Positions 15,790 to 23,976 of a DNA stretch of 64,000 nt are shown one piece after another. The translations under genes and the position numbers were made by a program. Each line of letters opens with the position of its first letter. Positions within the stretch are counted from its first letter, which is position 1. Source of the DNA: Bacillus sp. NTK034. GTDB taxonomy: Bacteria; Bacillota; Bacilli; Bacillales; Cytobacillaceae. The notes beneath the pieces were generated by a model that was given only the letters and a program-made list of their open reading frames with translations, did no database searches and was not told the DNA's origin. The stretch is taken from NCBI RefSeq assembly GCF_017303275.1, contig NZ_JAFKOJ010000002.1, positions 62,001-126,000 of the forward strand. Direction: 5' to 3'.

Positions 15790-16881
15790 ATGAAGAAAAG
15801 GAAGATCGGCATATACTTTTTTATCATCACTTTTATATATGGTTTGTATCATTTGTTTGATAGTTTTTCTAAAGCCGAAGGGGCAAATCCAAGTAACGTA
15901 TATCAAAAGTTATCGTCAAAAGAGAATATCAATTACCTCATTATTGGGGACAGCATAGGCAGGGGGTCGGGTGCGACCTCCAAATCATCTGCATGGTTTA
16001 CAAGGCTTGAGCGGCATATGCATAGTGAATTTGGGATTAAAGCCAAAAGGCATTCCATAGTCCAAAGCGGTGCCACTGCCTTTGAAGGTTTATATAAGCT
16101 TCAGCAATCCGAACATTTAGGAAAAATTGACTTAACTTTTATCGTGTTTGGGGAGAATGACCGCAAATATATGGATGAAAAGCAATTTTCATATTTCTAC
16201 GAAGGACTTATCCGGAAAACCAAACAGCTCTACCCTGACACCGAGATCATAACCATTACAGAAAATCCGCTTGATAATGAGGCATTTGTTCAGGCAATTT
16301 CAGTTATCTCTAATCACTATGGTGCAAAAAATGTGGATATGAGAAAACCATTCGGACAATCCGGAATGCCTGCAGAGGAACTGACTAAGGATATGGTCCA
16401 TCCAAATGATGAGGGCTATAAAATATATGCAAATACACTAATCAGGAAAATAAGAGAATTAGCAGGCAGTCATGCAGAGATTGCTGAACTTTCTGCCCCC
16501 ATTCATGAAAATGCGGATATCGAAATAGCATCCATCCCTCATGTTACCGATATATCGGGTTCATTTATTCACAAAGACGGCATTTGGGAGAGCAGCAAGG
16601 CGGGTGACAGTCTTGAATATCAATTTAGCGGCCCTTTTCTTGGAGTCAATATGATTCGAAGCGAAAAAGGCGGGAAGATGGATGTTTTTATAGATGATAT
16701 TTATATTACATCTTTATCCGCCTGGTGGCCTCTGACTAAAGAAAGATATCAATATATTGTCAGCGGCCTCGAAAACGGACCGCATCATGTGAAATTTATT
16801 GTGACTAAAGAAAAATCAGTGAATAACAGTACTGACGATGCAGTTATTCAAATATCCTCCATACTTACAAAATCAGAATAG
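15790..16881 (+). CDS. Membrane-anchored/secreted SGNH (GDSL) hydrolase
   Basis: 363-aa protein with a short basic N-terminus and one hydrophobic helix (residues about 6-22), so it is anchored outside or secreted. The SGNH blocks are visible: LIIGDSIGRGSG with the nucleophile serine, VFGENDRKY as block III, and DMVHPNDEGY with the Asp-x-x-His pair. After about residue 225 a second, beta-rich domain follows (GSFIHKDGIWESS to the end), resembling an accessory binding module. Likely an esterase or deacetylase acting on cell-envelope carbohydrate. It heads a two-gene plus-strand unit with the DUF502 gene. Confidence 0.85.
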   Translation: MKKRKIGIYFFIITFIYGLYHLFDSFSKAEGANPSNVYQKLSSKENINYLIIGDSIGRGSGATSKSSAWFTRLERHMHSEFGIKAKRHSIVQSGATAFEGLYKLQQSEHLGKIDLTFIVFGENDRKYMDEKQFSYFYEGLIRKTKQLYPDTEIITITENPLDNEAFVQAISVISNHYGAKNVDMRKPFGQSGMPAEELTKDMVHPNDEGYKIYANTLIRKIRELAGSHAEIAELSAPIHENADIEIASIPHVTDISGSFIHKDGIWESSKAGDSLEYQFSGPFLGVNMIRSEKGGKMDVFIDDIYITSLSAWWPLTKERYQYIVSGLENGPHHVKFIVTKEKSVNNSTDDAVIQISSILTKSE

Positions 16882-16915
16882 CAAAGTTTTTTCGTTCGAA
16901 AGAGGAGAGCAATTC

Positions 16916-17515
16916 ATGAAGAGTTTATTCAAGAATTTTATTAATGGGATTCTAACGATTGTGCCCATTATTTTAGCAATATTTGTTGTGGTCAAAACCT
17001 TTTTGTTTCTTGATGGCATTACAGGGAATCTCTTAAAGCCTTATTTAAAAGATGATTATATACCGGGAATAGGATTGCTCGCTACACTTATCCTTATTAC
17101 CTTATTAGGATGGCTTTCAACAAAGTTCATTACCGGATCCATTATTAAGCTTGCAGATCGCCTGCTGGAGAGAATTCCTCTGGTTAAAACGATTTACACT
17201 GTCATTAAAGATACTGTTCATTCCTTTCTTGGTGAAAAGAAATCATTCTCAAAAGTAGCATTGATTACAATCCCAGGAACTGAAATGAAGAGCCTTGGGT
17301 TTATTACTTCGGAAGGACTGGAAGATTTTTATGACCCGCTGAGGGAATATGCAGCTGTCTATGTACCCCAAACCTTTCAGGTTGCAGGCTTCACGTTTCT
17401 AATACCTAAAGAGCAAATAGAAATCATAGATGTTAAGCCCGAAAATGCAATGAAATTTATTCTATCTGGGGGAATGACCTCGAAGGGAACACCAAACAAG
17501 GAACGAAGTTTATAA
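16916..17515 (+). CDS. DUF502 family membrane protein
   Basis: 199-aa protein with two N-terminal membrane helices (ILTIVPIILAIFVVVKTFLFL and LLATLILITLLGWLSTKF), then a basic amphipathic segment ADRLLERIPLVKTIY characteristic of DUF502, and a cytosolic beta-rich tail. The frame opens 26 codons earlier inside the hydrolase gene, but the ATG at 16916 has AGAGGAGAG upstream. It follows the SGNH hydrolase by 34 bases and ends at a terminator. Function is unknown. Confidence 0.85.
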   Translation: MKSLFKNFINGILTIVPIILAIFVVVKTFLFLDGITGNLLKPYLKDDYIPGIGLLATLILITLLGWLSTKFITGSIIKLADRLLERIPLVKTIYTVIKDTVHSFLGEKKSFSKVALITIPGTEMKSLGFITSEGLEDFYDPLREYAAVYVPQTFQVAGFTFLIPKEQIEIIDVKPENAMKFILSGGMTSKGTPNKERSL

Positions 17516-17524
17516 AAAATCATG

Positions 17525-17556
17525 TATAAAGCCGCCCAATCATTGGGGCGGCTTTT
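17525..17556. terminator. Bidirectional terminator between DUF502 and PTS IIA genes
   Basis: AAAGCCGCCC/GGGGCGGCTTT stem with T's on the plus strand and an AT tail on the other, between convergent genes. Confidence 0.85.
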
Positions 17557-17561
17557 TCTGA

Positions 17562-18059
17562 TTATTTCGCAGTAACTGTCATTACTGTAGATGTACCTCG
17601 CGTTACGGCTCCAGCTGCATTCTTCTCAAGAGAAGCGACCTGGTCGCCATTAGTGATAATGATCGGAGTGACAGTGCTTTTTGCTTTTTCCTTAACTAGG
17701 GCTAAATCAAACGTTACAAGCTTATCACCTTCGCTGACATTTGATCCCTCAGATATATGGGTCTCGAATCCTTCCCCTTTCATCGAAACCGTTTCAAGGC
17801 CAATATGAATTAAAATCTCGGCACCATTCTCAGCACGAATCCCAATTGCATGCTTGGTAGGGAACACTTGAACCACTTCTCCATTCACCGGGGAAACAAC
17901 TACCCCTTCTGCAGGTTCGATTGCAATACCGTCCCCCATCATTCTTTCTGCAAAAACAGGATCAGGCACTTCTTCCAGATTAACTGCTGTACCTGTCAAA
18001 GCAGCCTTAACCTCTATTGCTTTAACTGCTTCCTTTTTGCCAAATAATTTCTTAAACAT
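17562..18059 (-). CDS. PTS glucose-type IIA domain protein (YpqE-like)
   Basis: 165-aa single-domain EIIA of the glucose/N-acetylglucosamine family. The phosphorylatable histidine is in EILIHIGLETV, preceded by FPTKHAIGI, whose histidine is the second active-site residue; FETHISEGSNVSEGD follows. No EIIB or EIIC is encoded nearby. The ATG at 18059 follows AAGGTG; an upstream in-frame ATG lacks a ribosome site. It lies behind msrA-msrB as ypqE does in B. subtilis, and could phosphorylate a PTS permease encoded elsewhere or have a regulatory role. Confidence 0.9.
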   Translation of the reverse strand: MFKKLFGKKEAVKAIEVKAALTGTAVNLEEVPDPVFAERMMGDGIAIEPAEGVVVSPVNGEVVQVFPTKHAIGIRAENGAEILIHIGLETVSMKGEGFETHISEGSNVSEGDKLVTFDLALVKEKAKSTVTPIIITNGDQVASLEKNAAGAVTRGTSTVMTVTAK

Positions 18060-18077
18060 AAAAACACCTTCCATTTC

Positions 18078-18518
18078 TTAGTTCTCATCATTAAATAAAC
18101 GCAGAAACTCTTTATAGCCTTCTTCCTCCAGTTTTTCCTTAGGAATAAACCTAAGTGCAGCAGAATTAATGCAATAACGGAGGCCCTCAGGTCCCGGCCC
18201 ATCATCAAATACATGACCAAGATGGGAATCTGCTGATTTGCTTCTCACTTCTGTTCTGACCATATAGTGGCTGCGGTCTTCTTTTTCCACAATTTCCTCA
18301 TCCTGTATGGGCTTTGTAAAGCTTGGCCAGCCACATCCTGCGTCATACTTGTCTTTTGAGCTGAAAAGAGGCTTGCCGGAAACGATATCGACATAGATTC
18401 CGTCTTTAAATTCATTCCAATATTCGTTGCGGAATGGCGGCTCTGTGCCATTATTCTGAGTTACTTCATATTGCATTGGATCAAGTTTCTGCTTCAAATC
18501 TTCTCTATTTTTTTCCAT
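18078..18518 (-). CDS. msrB: Peptide-methionine (R)-S-oxide reductase
   Basis: 146-aa MsrB. Seen: [23 protein letters not shown] at the N-terminus, [32 protein letters not shown] and the catalytic cysteine in [11 protein letters not shown]. The zinc-binding CxxC pairs of some MsrBs are absent, as in B. subtilis. The ATG overlaps the msrA stop by one base (TAATG), implying coupled translation. Repairs the R epimer of methionine sulfoxide in proteins. Confidence 0.95.
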   Translation of the reverse strand: MEKNREDLKQKLDPMQYEVTQNNGTEPPFRNEYWNEFKDGIYVDIVSGKPLFSSKDKYDAGCGWPSFTKPIQDEEIVEKEDRSHYMVRTEVRSKSADSHLGHVFDDGPGPEGLRYCINSAALRFIPKEKLEEEGYKEFLRLFNDEN

Positions 18519-19054
18519 TATTCTTCACCCCAATGCTTATTAATAAATGCCTTTCTTCCTGAGCCGGTTTGATAGGAATTGTATCTTTCCGGATTTTTCT
18601 TGTAATAATGCTGATGATAGTCTTCTGCAGGATAAAATTCTGAAGCAGGCAGAATCCTGGTAACAATCGGTTTCGTAAATGGTCCGGTTTCTTCAAGCTT
18701 TTGTTTGGATTCTGCTGCCGTTTGCTTTTGTTTTTCATTGTGATAAAAAATCGCAGTCTGATATGATTGGCCGCGATCATAAAACTGCCCGCCTGCATCT
18801 GTTGGGTCAATCTGCTGCCAATATAGTTCAAGAAGCTTTTCATATGGGAAAACCTCAGGATCAAATGTAATTTGAACCGCTTCGTAGTGACCAGTCGTTT
18901 CTGAACAGACTTGCTGATAAGTTGGACTTTTTACATTCCCTCCGGTATATCCAGATACTACTTCTTCAATTCCAGGCTGTTCATCAAAAGGCTTTACCAT
19001 ACACCAAAAGCAGCCTCCTGCAAACGTTGCCTTTTCAAATTCTTTCTTTGTCAT
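18518..19054 (-). CDS. msrA: Peptide-methionine (S)-S-oxide reductase
   Basis: 178-aa MsrA with the catalytic GGCFWCM near the N-terminus, [20 protein letters not shown] and the C-terminal [10 protein letters not shown]. The frame can begin at a GTG (19063), but that GTG is part of the GAGGTG ribosome site of the ATG at 19054, so the ATG is preferred. It is translationally coupled to msrB. Repairs the S epimer of methionine sulfoxide. Confidence 0.95.
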   Translation of the reverse strand: MTKKEFEKATFAGGCFWCMVKPFDEQPGIEEVVSGYTGGNVKSPTYQQVCSETTGHYEAVQITFDPEVFPYEKLLELYWQQIDPTDAGGQFYDRGQSYQTAIFYHNEKQKQTAAESKQKLEETGPFTKPIVTRILPASEFYPAEDYHQHYYKKNPERYNSYQTGSGRKAFINKHWGEE

Positions 19055-19157
19055 GTACTCCACCTCTTTCCGGCACTTTTCTATCTTTTACTTTTCCCTT
19101 AGAAAAATGATTTAAAGCTATATACATAAGATTAATGAAAAGATTCTATATATGCAA

Positions 19158-19186
19158 AAGAAACCTCTTTAGTGAAGAGGTTTCTG
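19158..19186 (-). terminator. Terminator of the RsgA-type gene
   Basis: AAACCTCTT/AAGAGGTTT stem with a TTCTTTTG tail on the minus strand. Confidence 0.75.
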
Positions 19187-19191
19187 AATTT

Positions 19192-20250
19192 TTACATTCT
19201 TTTCTTCTTTGCTCCAGCGCTCACTTTTTTCCAGCGTTTGTGCTCTTCAGATTGAGCTCTCTTATCTTGCTTTCTGTCCAGATAAGCGAGTTCCTTCAGA
19301 AGCTTTTTATAGCTATTAAGACGTGCCTTTGATATGCTTCCGTCTTCTATTAACCTATGCACAGCGCAGCCTGGTTCATTTTCATGTGTACAGTCCCTGA
19401 ATCTGCAGTTTTCAGCGGCTTGCTCAATATCCGTGAAGCTTTCAGAAAGCCCGCTTTCACTTTCCCATAGCTGAAGCTCTCTCATTCCTGGAGTATCAAT
19501 TAATATGGCGCCGTCAGGAAGAAGGATGAGCTCCCGATGAGTAGTTGTATGCTTTCCTTTATCATCACTAATTCTAATATCCTGGACTTTTTGCTTATCC
19601 GCGCCTAGAAGATAATTTGTAAGAGTGGATTTTCCCACTCCTGAAGAGCCGAGTAAGGCGATTGTTTTTCCTGGCTCTAAAAACGGCTTAAGCTGATCTA
19701 TTCCCATCTCTTCAATGACACTGGTTGAAATAACAGGTACACCCATGGCAACACTGCCCACCTCACCGAGCTTATCGTCCAGATTTTCACAAAGATCAGC
19801 CTTGGTAAGAACAATGACAGGAGCTGCCCCGCTTTCCCATGATAAAAGCAAATAACGTTCCAATCTCCTTAAGTTAAGATCCTCGTTAAGAGAATTAACC
19901 AGGAAAATAGTGTCTACATTAGCTGCTACAATTTGCTCTTCAGTGTTCAACCCTGCTGCTTTCCGTGAAAATTTGCTTTTTCTTGGAAGGACAGCATGAA
20001 TCGTACCACGCTGTTCGCCCGCCCTTTCTTTGATGACAGCCCAGTCACCGACAGCAGGATAATCTTCTCTGGATGATGCATCGAAAGAAAACTTACCTGA
20101 TACTTCACAAAGCATTTCACCGTTATCTGTCCAAACGCGATACATTCTTTTATGCTCTAACGCAACACGGCCAATTTGATATCCTTTTTCTTCATACGCT
20201 GAAAATGCCTCTTTAAAAAAGTTATTAAATCCAAATTTATTAATTGTCAA
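19192..20250 (-). CDS. rsgA: RsgA-type circularly permuted GTPase
   Basis: 352-aa ribosome-associated GTPase. An N-terminal OB-fold (residues about 30-95) is followed by a permuted G domain: G4 VLTKADL comes before G1 GSSGVGKST and G3 DTPGM. A zinc-binding C-H-C cluster follows (CRFRDCTHENEPGCAV). RsgA matures the 30S subunit. I place the start at TTG 20250, 7 bases after GGAGG; the longer frame to 20307 runs into the terminator of the preceding small gene. It is longer than the ~300-aa RsgA of the prpC-prkC locus, so this may be a paralogue. Confidence 0.88.
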   Translation of the reverse strand: MTINKFGFNNFFKEAFSAYEEKGYQIGRVALEHKRMYRVWTDNGEMLCEVSGKFSFDASSREDYPAVGDWAVIKERAGEQRGTIHAVLPRKSKFSRKAAGLNTEEQIVAANVDTIFLVNSLNEDLNLRRLERYLLLSWESGAAPVIVLTKADLCENLDDKLGEVGSVAMGVPVISTSVIEEMGIDQLKPFLEPGKTIALLGSSGVGKSTLTNYLLGADKQKVQDIRISDDKGKHTTTHRELILLPDGAILIDTPGMRELQLWESESGLSESFTDIEQAAENCRFRDCTHENEPGCAVHRLIEDGSISKARLNSYKKLLKELAYLDRKQDKRAQSEEHKRWKKVSAGAKKKRM

Positions 20251-20289
20251 TGTTGTTCCTCCATGCTTATAGAAAATTATTTTACATAC

Positions 20290-20322
20290 AAAAAAACCAT
20301 AAGCCATCAGCCCATGGTTTTA
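20290..20322 (-). terminator. Terminator of the 23-codon gene
   Basis: On the minus strand AAACCATGGGC-TGATG-GCTTATGGTTT forms a stem (with G-U pairs) followed by seven T's. It lies between the miniprotein gene and rsgA. Confidence 0.75.
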
Positions 20323-20368
20323 TAATGCAAAGTTCAATAAGCAGTGGAAAACAAACTGGTCCGCTCGA

Positions 20369-20440
20369 TTAAACGATCACCATCTGGGCTGTGCCTGAAT
20401 TATTTACAATGAACGTATTTGCATAAAGTTCTCTTTTCAT
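20369..20440 (-). CDS. Free-standing 23-residue miniprotein gene
   Basis: ATG at 20440 to TAA at 20369. The peptide starts MKREL, has a short central hydrophobic patch (TFIVNN) and ends AQMVIV. No Cys, no clear membrane helix. An AAAGCGGGTGAT ribosome site precedes it, a good sigma-A promoter lies 33 bases upstream and a terminator about 50 bases downstream, so it forms a complete transcription unit of about 175 nt between ypmS and rsgA. I do not recognise the peptide. It could instead be a small RNA with a chance ORF. Confidence 0.5.
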   Translation of the reverse strand: MKRELYANTFIVNNSGTAQMVIV

Positions 20441-20472
20441 AGCACATCACCCGCTTTCGTTTATTTGGTTTT

Positions 20473-20501
20473 ATTATATGGAATATTGCACCAGAAGTAA
20501 A
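20473..20501 (-). promoter_or_regulatory. Sigma-A promoter of the 23-codon gene
   Basis: Minus strand: -35 TTTACT (20496-20501), 17-base spacer, -10 TATAAT (20473-20478). Expected start near 20466 gives a 26-nt leader. The bases 20502-20606 upstream hold nothing I can identify. Confidence 0.75.
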
Positions 20502-20606
20502 GCCCCTTTTATTTTCTTTACTTCAATTTTCACATGTGGCATTCACCAGGCAATAGCATATGTTTTTGAAGCAATTCTGATTTCAGACTAATGCGCTCAA
20601 AATTCG

Positions 20607-20644
20607 TTAACAAAAAGGGAATCCTTTACAAAAGGATTCCCTTT
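20607..20644 (-). terminator. Terminator of the ypmQRS unit
   Basis: Strong stem AAAAGGGAATCCT/AGGATTCCCTTTT just past the ypmS stop. Confidence 0.85.
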
Positions 20645-20646
20645 TC

Positions 20647-21228
20647 TCATTGAACGGGCACAAGAAGAGTAAAACGAATATCGTCCTGCTTTAAATTAAA
20701 TTCATCCACTTTTACTTTCACATCACTTTTCAGCTTCATTTCCTGCAGCGACACATAAATTCGTTCTTGCTGCGGCTGGATTGTAACCCCTTCTGGAAGC
20801 TTGTAGCGGTCTTTTACCAGCTTTAGGACATGTGATACAGGGAGATTCAGCTGTCCTACAGATATGGATTTTTGCTGAAGGACTACATCCCCATTCTCCA
20901 AGGCTTCTGGTTCAAATGATAATTTCATTTGCAGATCCTGGCTGAAGAAAGGGATCGTGCCATATAAATCAACTTCATCATTCAGGAGAACTTTATAATC
21001 TATTGCCCCTGTCAGTCCTTCTTTTTCAAGATAGTGGTTAATGACTCTATTCAAGTCTTCTTTATTGGCTTTTATGTTAAAAGGAACATACTTATCACTA
21101 TTTTCGGTGATCACTGTATAGTCTTCATCATCTGCCGGCATGCTAATAAAAATAAACAGCACAATTAAGATGAATGCATTAATGACCAGCAGCGCAAAAA
21201 ACAGCTTTTTCCATTTGCTATCTTTCAA
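20647..21228 (-). CDS. ypmS: YpmS family (DUF2140) membrane-anchored protein
   Basis: 193-aa protein with one N-terminal membrane helix (LFFALLVINAFILIVLFIFI) and an extracytoplasmic domain of about 160 residues, including FNIKANKEDLNRVINHYL and a C-terminal LKQDDIRFTLLVPVQ. This matches the Bacillus YpmS/DUF2140 family, function unknown. Its start overlaps the end of ypmR by 11 bases, so the two are coupled. Confidence 0.85.
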   Translation of the reverse strand: MKDSKWKKLFFALLVINAFILIVLFIFISMPADDEDYTVITENSDKYVPFNIKANKEDLNRVINHYLEKEGLTGAIDYKVLLNDEVDLYGTIPFFSQDLQMKLSFEPEALENGDVVLQQKSISVGQLNLPVSHVLKLVKDRYKLPEGVTIQPQQERIYVSLQEMKLKSDVKVKVDEFNLKQDDIRFTLLVPVQ

Positions 21229-22054
21229 TCATCTTCTCTCCATTTCCTTCTTTGCTTTTATATGGAATTTCTTTCAGAACTTCTTCTGTGAGGATCTGAT
21301 GAACTCGGCCAGCTATTAATTCATAGCCTTTGTCATTTGGATGAAAATAGTCTGTATATAAAAGATTATCATCGGTATTTTCAAATATATCTTCTATTTC
21401 AACAAAATACGTTCCCGGATAATTTTTTAATATAGCCTGGCTTGTGCCATTCCAATCTTCAAGAATATGATTTATTTCGGTTATTTCGGAAAACCATTTT
21501 AAGAATGGATTATATAATCCTATTAAAACGATTTTACTATTAGGGTTTACCTCTTTAATCGCATCTAAAACCTCAATCAGATTTTGCTCATAATTTTTCT
21601 TTTCTTTAGTAAAAGCCCTCAGCTTTAGGTTTGAAAAATTCTCACGGACAACTTTCATAACATCATTTCCGCCAATGGTTATGATAATCGCGTCTGCTCT
21701 CTTCACAACATCTTTCACTTCTTCAGTCCCTAATTTTTTCAATAATTGATCGGAACGATTGCCTCTTACCCCAAAATTATAAAAAACAGCGTCTCGAACA
21801 CTTTTGTCTTTTTCCAGTGACATTTCAAGATATGGCACGTAACCTCCACGCTCAGTACTGTCTCCAACCCCCTGGGTTAAAGAGTCCCCTACTGCAGCAA
21901 CAGTAAGATTTCTTGGGAAAAAGTCGAGGGGAATTTCCTCTTTAAGTGCGAGTTTAGATTCTTTTTCAGAATGAATGATTTCGCTGTTGTTTGATGAACT
22001 GCAGGAGGCGAGAAGCAGCATGATCAAAAAGATGAAGGTGAAATTTTTTATCAT
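21218..22054 (-). CDS. ypmR: YpmR, SGNH/GDSL-type lipoprotein hydrolase
   Basis: 278-aa lipoprotein: a signal peptide ends in the lipobox LLASC. SGNH blocks are clear: VAAVGDSLTQGVGD with the nucleophile serine, YNFGVRGNRSDQLL, ITIGGNDVMK with the oxyanion asparagine, and YFHPNDKGYELIA with the catalytic Asp/His. It is attached outside the membrane, probably as an esterase. A second SGNH protein is encoded at 15790-16881. Confidence 0.9.
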   Translation of the reverse strand: MIKNFTFIFLIMLLLASCSSSNNSEIIHSEKESKLALKEEIPLDFFPRNLTVAAVGDSLTQGVGDSTERGGYVPYLEMSLEKDKSVRDAVFYNFGVRGNRSDQLLKKLGTEEVKDVVKRADAIIITIGGNDVMKVVRENFSNLKLRAFTKEKKNYEQNLIEVLDAIKEVNPNSKIVLIGLYNPFLKWFSEITEINHILEDWNGTSQAILKNYPGTYFVEIEDIFENTDDNLLYTDYFHPNDKGYELIAGRVHQILTEEVLKEIPYKSKEGNGEKMIER

Positions 22055-22146
22055 ACTATCACCTGCCTAAATAAGTCATTCATATTATAACATGTACTAT
22101 ACTATTAAAATAATTAGCTTTTACCCGGTAGGCTCCCAGGCTTATC

Positions 22147-22175
22147 CGAAAAGAAAAATAGACCTTTTCCAAGGT
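22147..22175 (-). terminator. Terminator after the SCO gene
   Basis: AATAGACCTT/AAGGTCTATT stem directly after the stop codon; the TTTTTC tail follows on the minus strand. Confidence 0.65.
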
Positions 22176-22757
22176 CTATTGCAAAGCTTTAATATCATTC
22201 ATTATTTCCTCTAATGGAATTTCATTAAGACCAGTATAGTATTTCATTACATTTCCGTTTTGATCAACAAGGTAAAAATCAGTTCCATGGATCACCTGGT
22301 CGCCTGTTTGAGGCTTTTTCACAATGGTTTTAAAGTAGTCCATAGCATACTTCTCAATTTCCTCCTGGGCATAGCCGGTCAGAAAATGCCAATTGCTGAA
22401 ATCTGCATTGTATGTTGATGCAAATTCCTTTAATACCTCAGGTGTATCAACCTTGGGGTCAACACTGAAAGATACAAATTCGATATTTTCAATGCCTTCC
22501 TTCTCGGCCAAATCCTGAAGCTTTTTCATATTAGCTGTCATTGGCATACATACATCTTCACAGTTTGTAAAAATAAAGTCTGCAACCCATACCTTGCCTT
22601 CAAGATCCTTTAAGCCAAATTCCTTATTGTCCTGGTTTGTATACTTAAAATCTGCAAGTTCCCAGTTTAGTGCATCCTTTATGCCACTCTGTCCGCATGC
22701 TGAAAGGACTATTAGCAAAAAAGCTGAAACGATACTAGCAAAAACCCTTTTACTCAT
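22176..22757 (-). CDS. ypmQ: SCO1/SenC family copper chaperone lipoprotein (YpmQ)
   Basis: 193-aa thioredoxin-fold lipoprotein. The signal peptide ends LSACG. The copper-binding CxxxC is FTNCEDVCMP (cysteines about 66 and 70), and the third ligand is the histidine in VIHGTDFYLVD. SCO proteins deliver copper to the CuA centre of cytochrome c oxidase; this paralogue could also act as a thiol reductase. Gene order SCO-ypmR-ypmS equals B. subtilis ypmQRS. Confidence 0.9.
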   Translation of the reverse strand: MSKRVFASIVSAFLLIVLSACGQSGIKDALNWELADFKYTNQDNKEFGLKDLEGKVWVADFIFTNCEDVCMPMTANMKKLQDLAEKEGIENIEFVSFSVDPKVDTPEVLKEFASTYNADFSNWHFLTGYAQEEIEKYAMDYFKTIVKKPQTGDQVIHGTDFYLVDQNGNVMKYYTGLNEIPLEEIMNDIKALQ

Positions 22758-22894
22758 ACATTCACCTGCTTTAATTAGTTACGATGCTAATTTTAGCAAA
22801 TATTCATGAAAGAAGAAAGAAGTACTTGTGACAAACTTGTGAATAGAAGCTTTTGCCCTTTTTTTAATAATTCCGGGCTAAGATGGAAACATTC

Positions 22895-22927
22895 GCAAAA
22901 ACACTCGTCCATTCAGGGTGTTTTCGT
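22895..22927 (-). terminator. Terminator overlapping the nucleoside hydrolase stop codon
   Basis: Minus strand: AAAACACC...GAGTGTTTTTG, with the TGA stop in the loop. Confidence 0.65.
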
Positions 22928-23893
22928 TTTATGATTGGTCATTATCTCATAAAATGTCCTGATAAAATTTGAATAATTAAATTGCACAGCAATCCGATGA
23001 ATCCGATATTTCATCTTATCTTCAGAAGGTACATGCCTAAAATCTCCAATACTTTGTCCGAATGCATCCCCTTTGTTGACAATTATTTTTACAGGGACAT
23101 CCATATATTGAATTTCAGCTCGTTCAAGAATTGCCCAAAAGGTTAACAAATCGTGGAGGGGACTGCCGCTTATGCCAGGGTAAGTTTCTTTATAAAAATT
23201 AAAATAGTAATCAACCATAGGCTTAAGAAGCAAGCCAACTTTATTTTGCACAGACTGATAATAGGCATCAAGGGCGTCGACAATAGCTGGTGTAATGATT
23301 GCAGACATCGTTACATCCAAAGGAAGAATATGAATTTTTTTCGGTGCATTTGTAAACACGACATTGGCCGCATACGGATCCCCATAAAAATTTGCCTCAG
23401 CCACTGGAGTCACATTGCCAGGAACATTGAATGCCCCTCCCATTATATAAAAGTCACTGACTTTACTCATGAGTCCAGGGTAAAGGATGAATGCCGCAGC
23501 CAGTGAGGAAAGTCTGCCTACATTTATGATAACCATATCATTTTCATACTTCTGGATCAGGCCTTTGAAATCATCGAAATTTTCAAATATATTATTGGAA
23601 TTCTCAAGATTCGGCATAATCGGGCCGAGTCCCTCTATACCGTGGACGTCCGGATAATACACCGGAACTTCCCCTGTTAACGGCAAAACAGCTCCGCTGA
23701 ATACAGGAATTTCCTTGTGTCCAGTTATTTCTTGCAGGTAGGCAGCGTTTCGGATGGCATCTTCCCTTGATACATTTCCATAATCTGCAACAATCCCAAC
23801 GATATTGATTTCTTCTGAGAAAAAGGCAAAGATCACCGCAACAAAATCATCTATACCAAAGTCACTGAATAATAGGACATTTTTTTTCTTCAA
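22913..23893 (-). CDS. Inosine-uridine nucleoside hydrolase family protein
   Basis: About 326-aa nucleoside hydrolase. The N-terminal metal-site motif reads FSDFGIDDFVAV, so the first Asp of the usual DxDxxxDD is Phe while the other three are kept. Other family blocks are NVGRLSSLAAAF, YIMGGAFNVPGNVTPVAEANFYGDPYAA and a late HDLLTFWA with the conserved histidine and aspartate. It cleaves the N-glycosidic bond of ribonucleosides. The frame runs to 23953; I favour TTG 23893, which follows GGGGTG, though ATG 23914 is possible. Terminator overlaps the stop. The histidine kinase gene lies just upstream. Confidence 0.85.
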   Translation of the reverse strand: MKKKNVLLFSDFGIDDFVAVIFAFFSEEINIVGIVADYGNVSREDAIRNAAYLQEITGHKEIPVFSGAVLPLTGEVPVYYPDVHGIEGLGPIMPNLENSNNIFENFDDFKGLIQKYENDMVIINVGRLSSLAAAFILYPGLMSKVSDFYIMGGAFNVPGNVTPVAEANFYGDPYAANVVFTNAPKKIHILPLDVTMSAIITPAIVDALDAYYQSVQNKVGLLLKPMVDYYFNFYKETYPGISGSPLHDLLTFWAILERAEIQYMDVPVKIIVNKGDAFGQSIGDFRHVPSEDKMKYRIHRIAVQFNYSNFIRTFYEIMTNHKTKTP

Positions 23894-23976
23894 CCCTACA
23901 CCCCCATAATTCATTTTATTCGGGGGATAAACAAGAATGGCAAATATTTTCAATTATAGAATGAAAGTTAATAAAA

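Noticed and set aside
19055..19063. GTG start for msrA
   Set aside because: The GTG is part of the GAGGTG ribosome site for the ATG at 19054.
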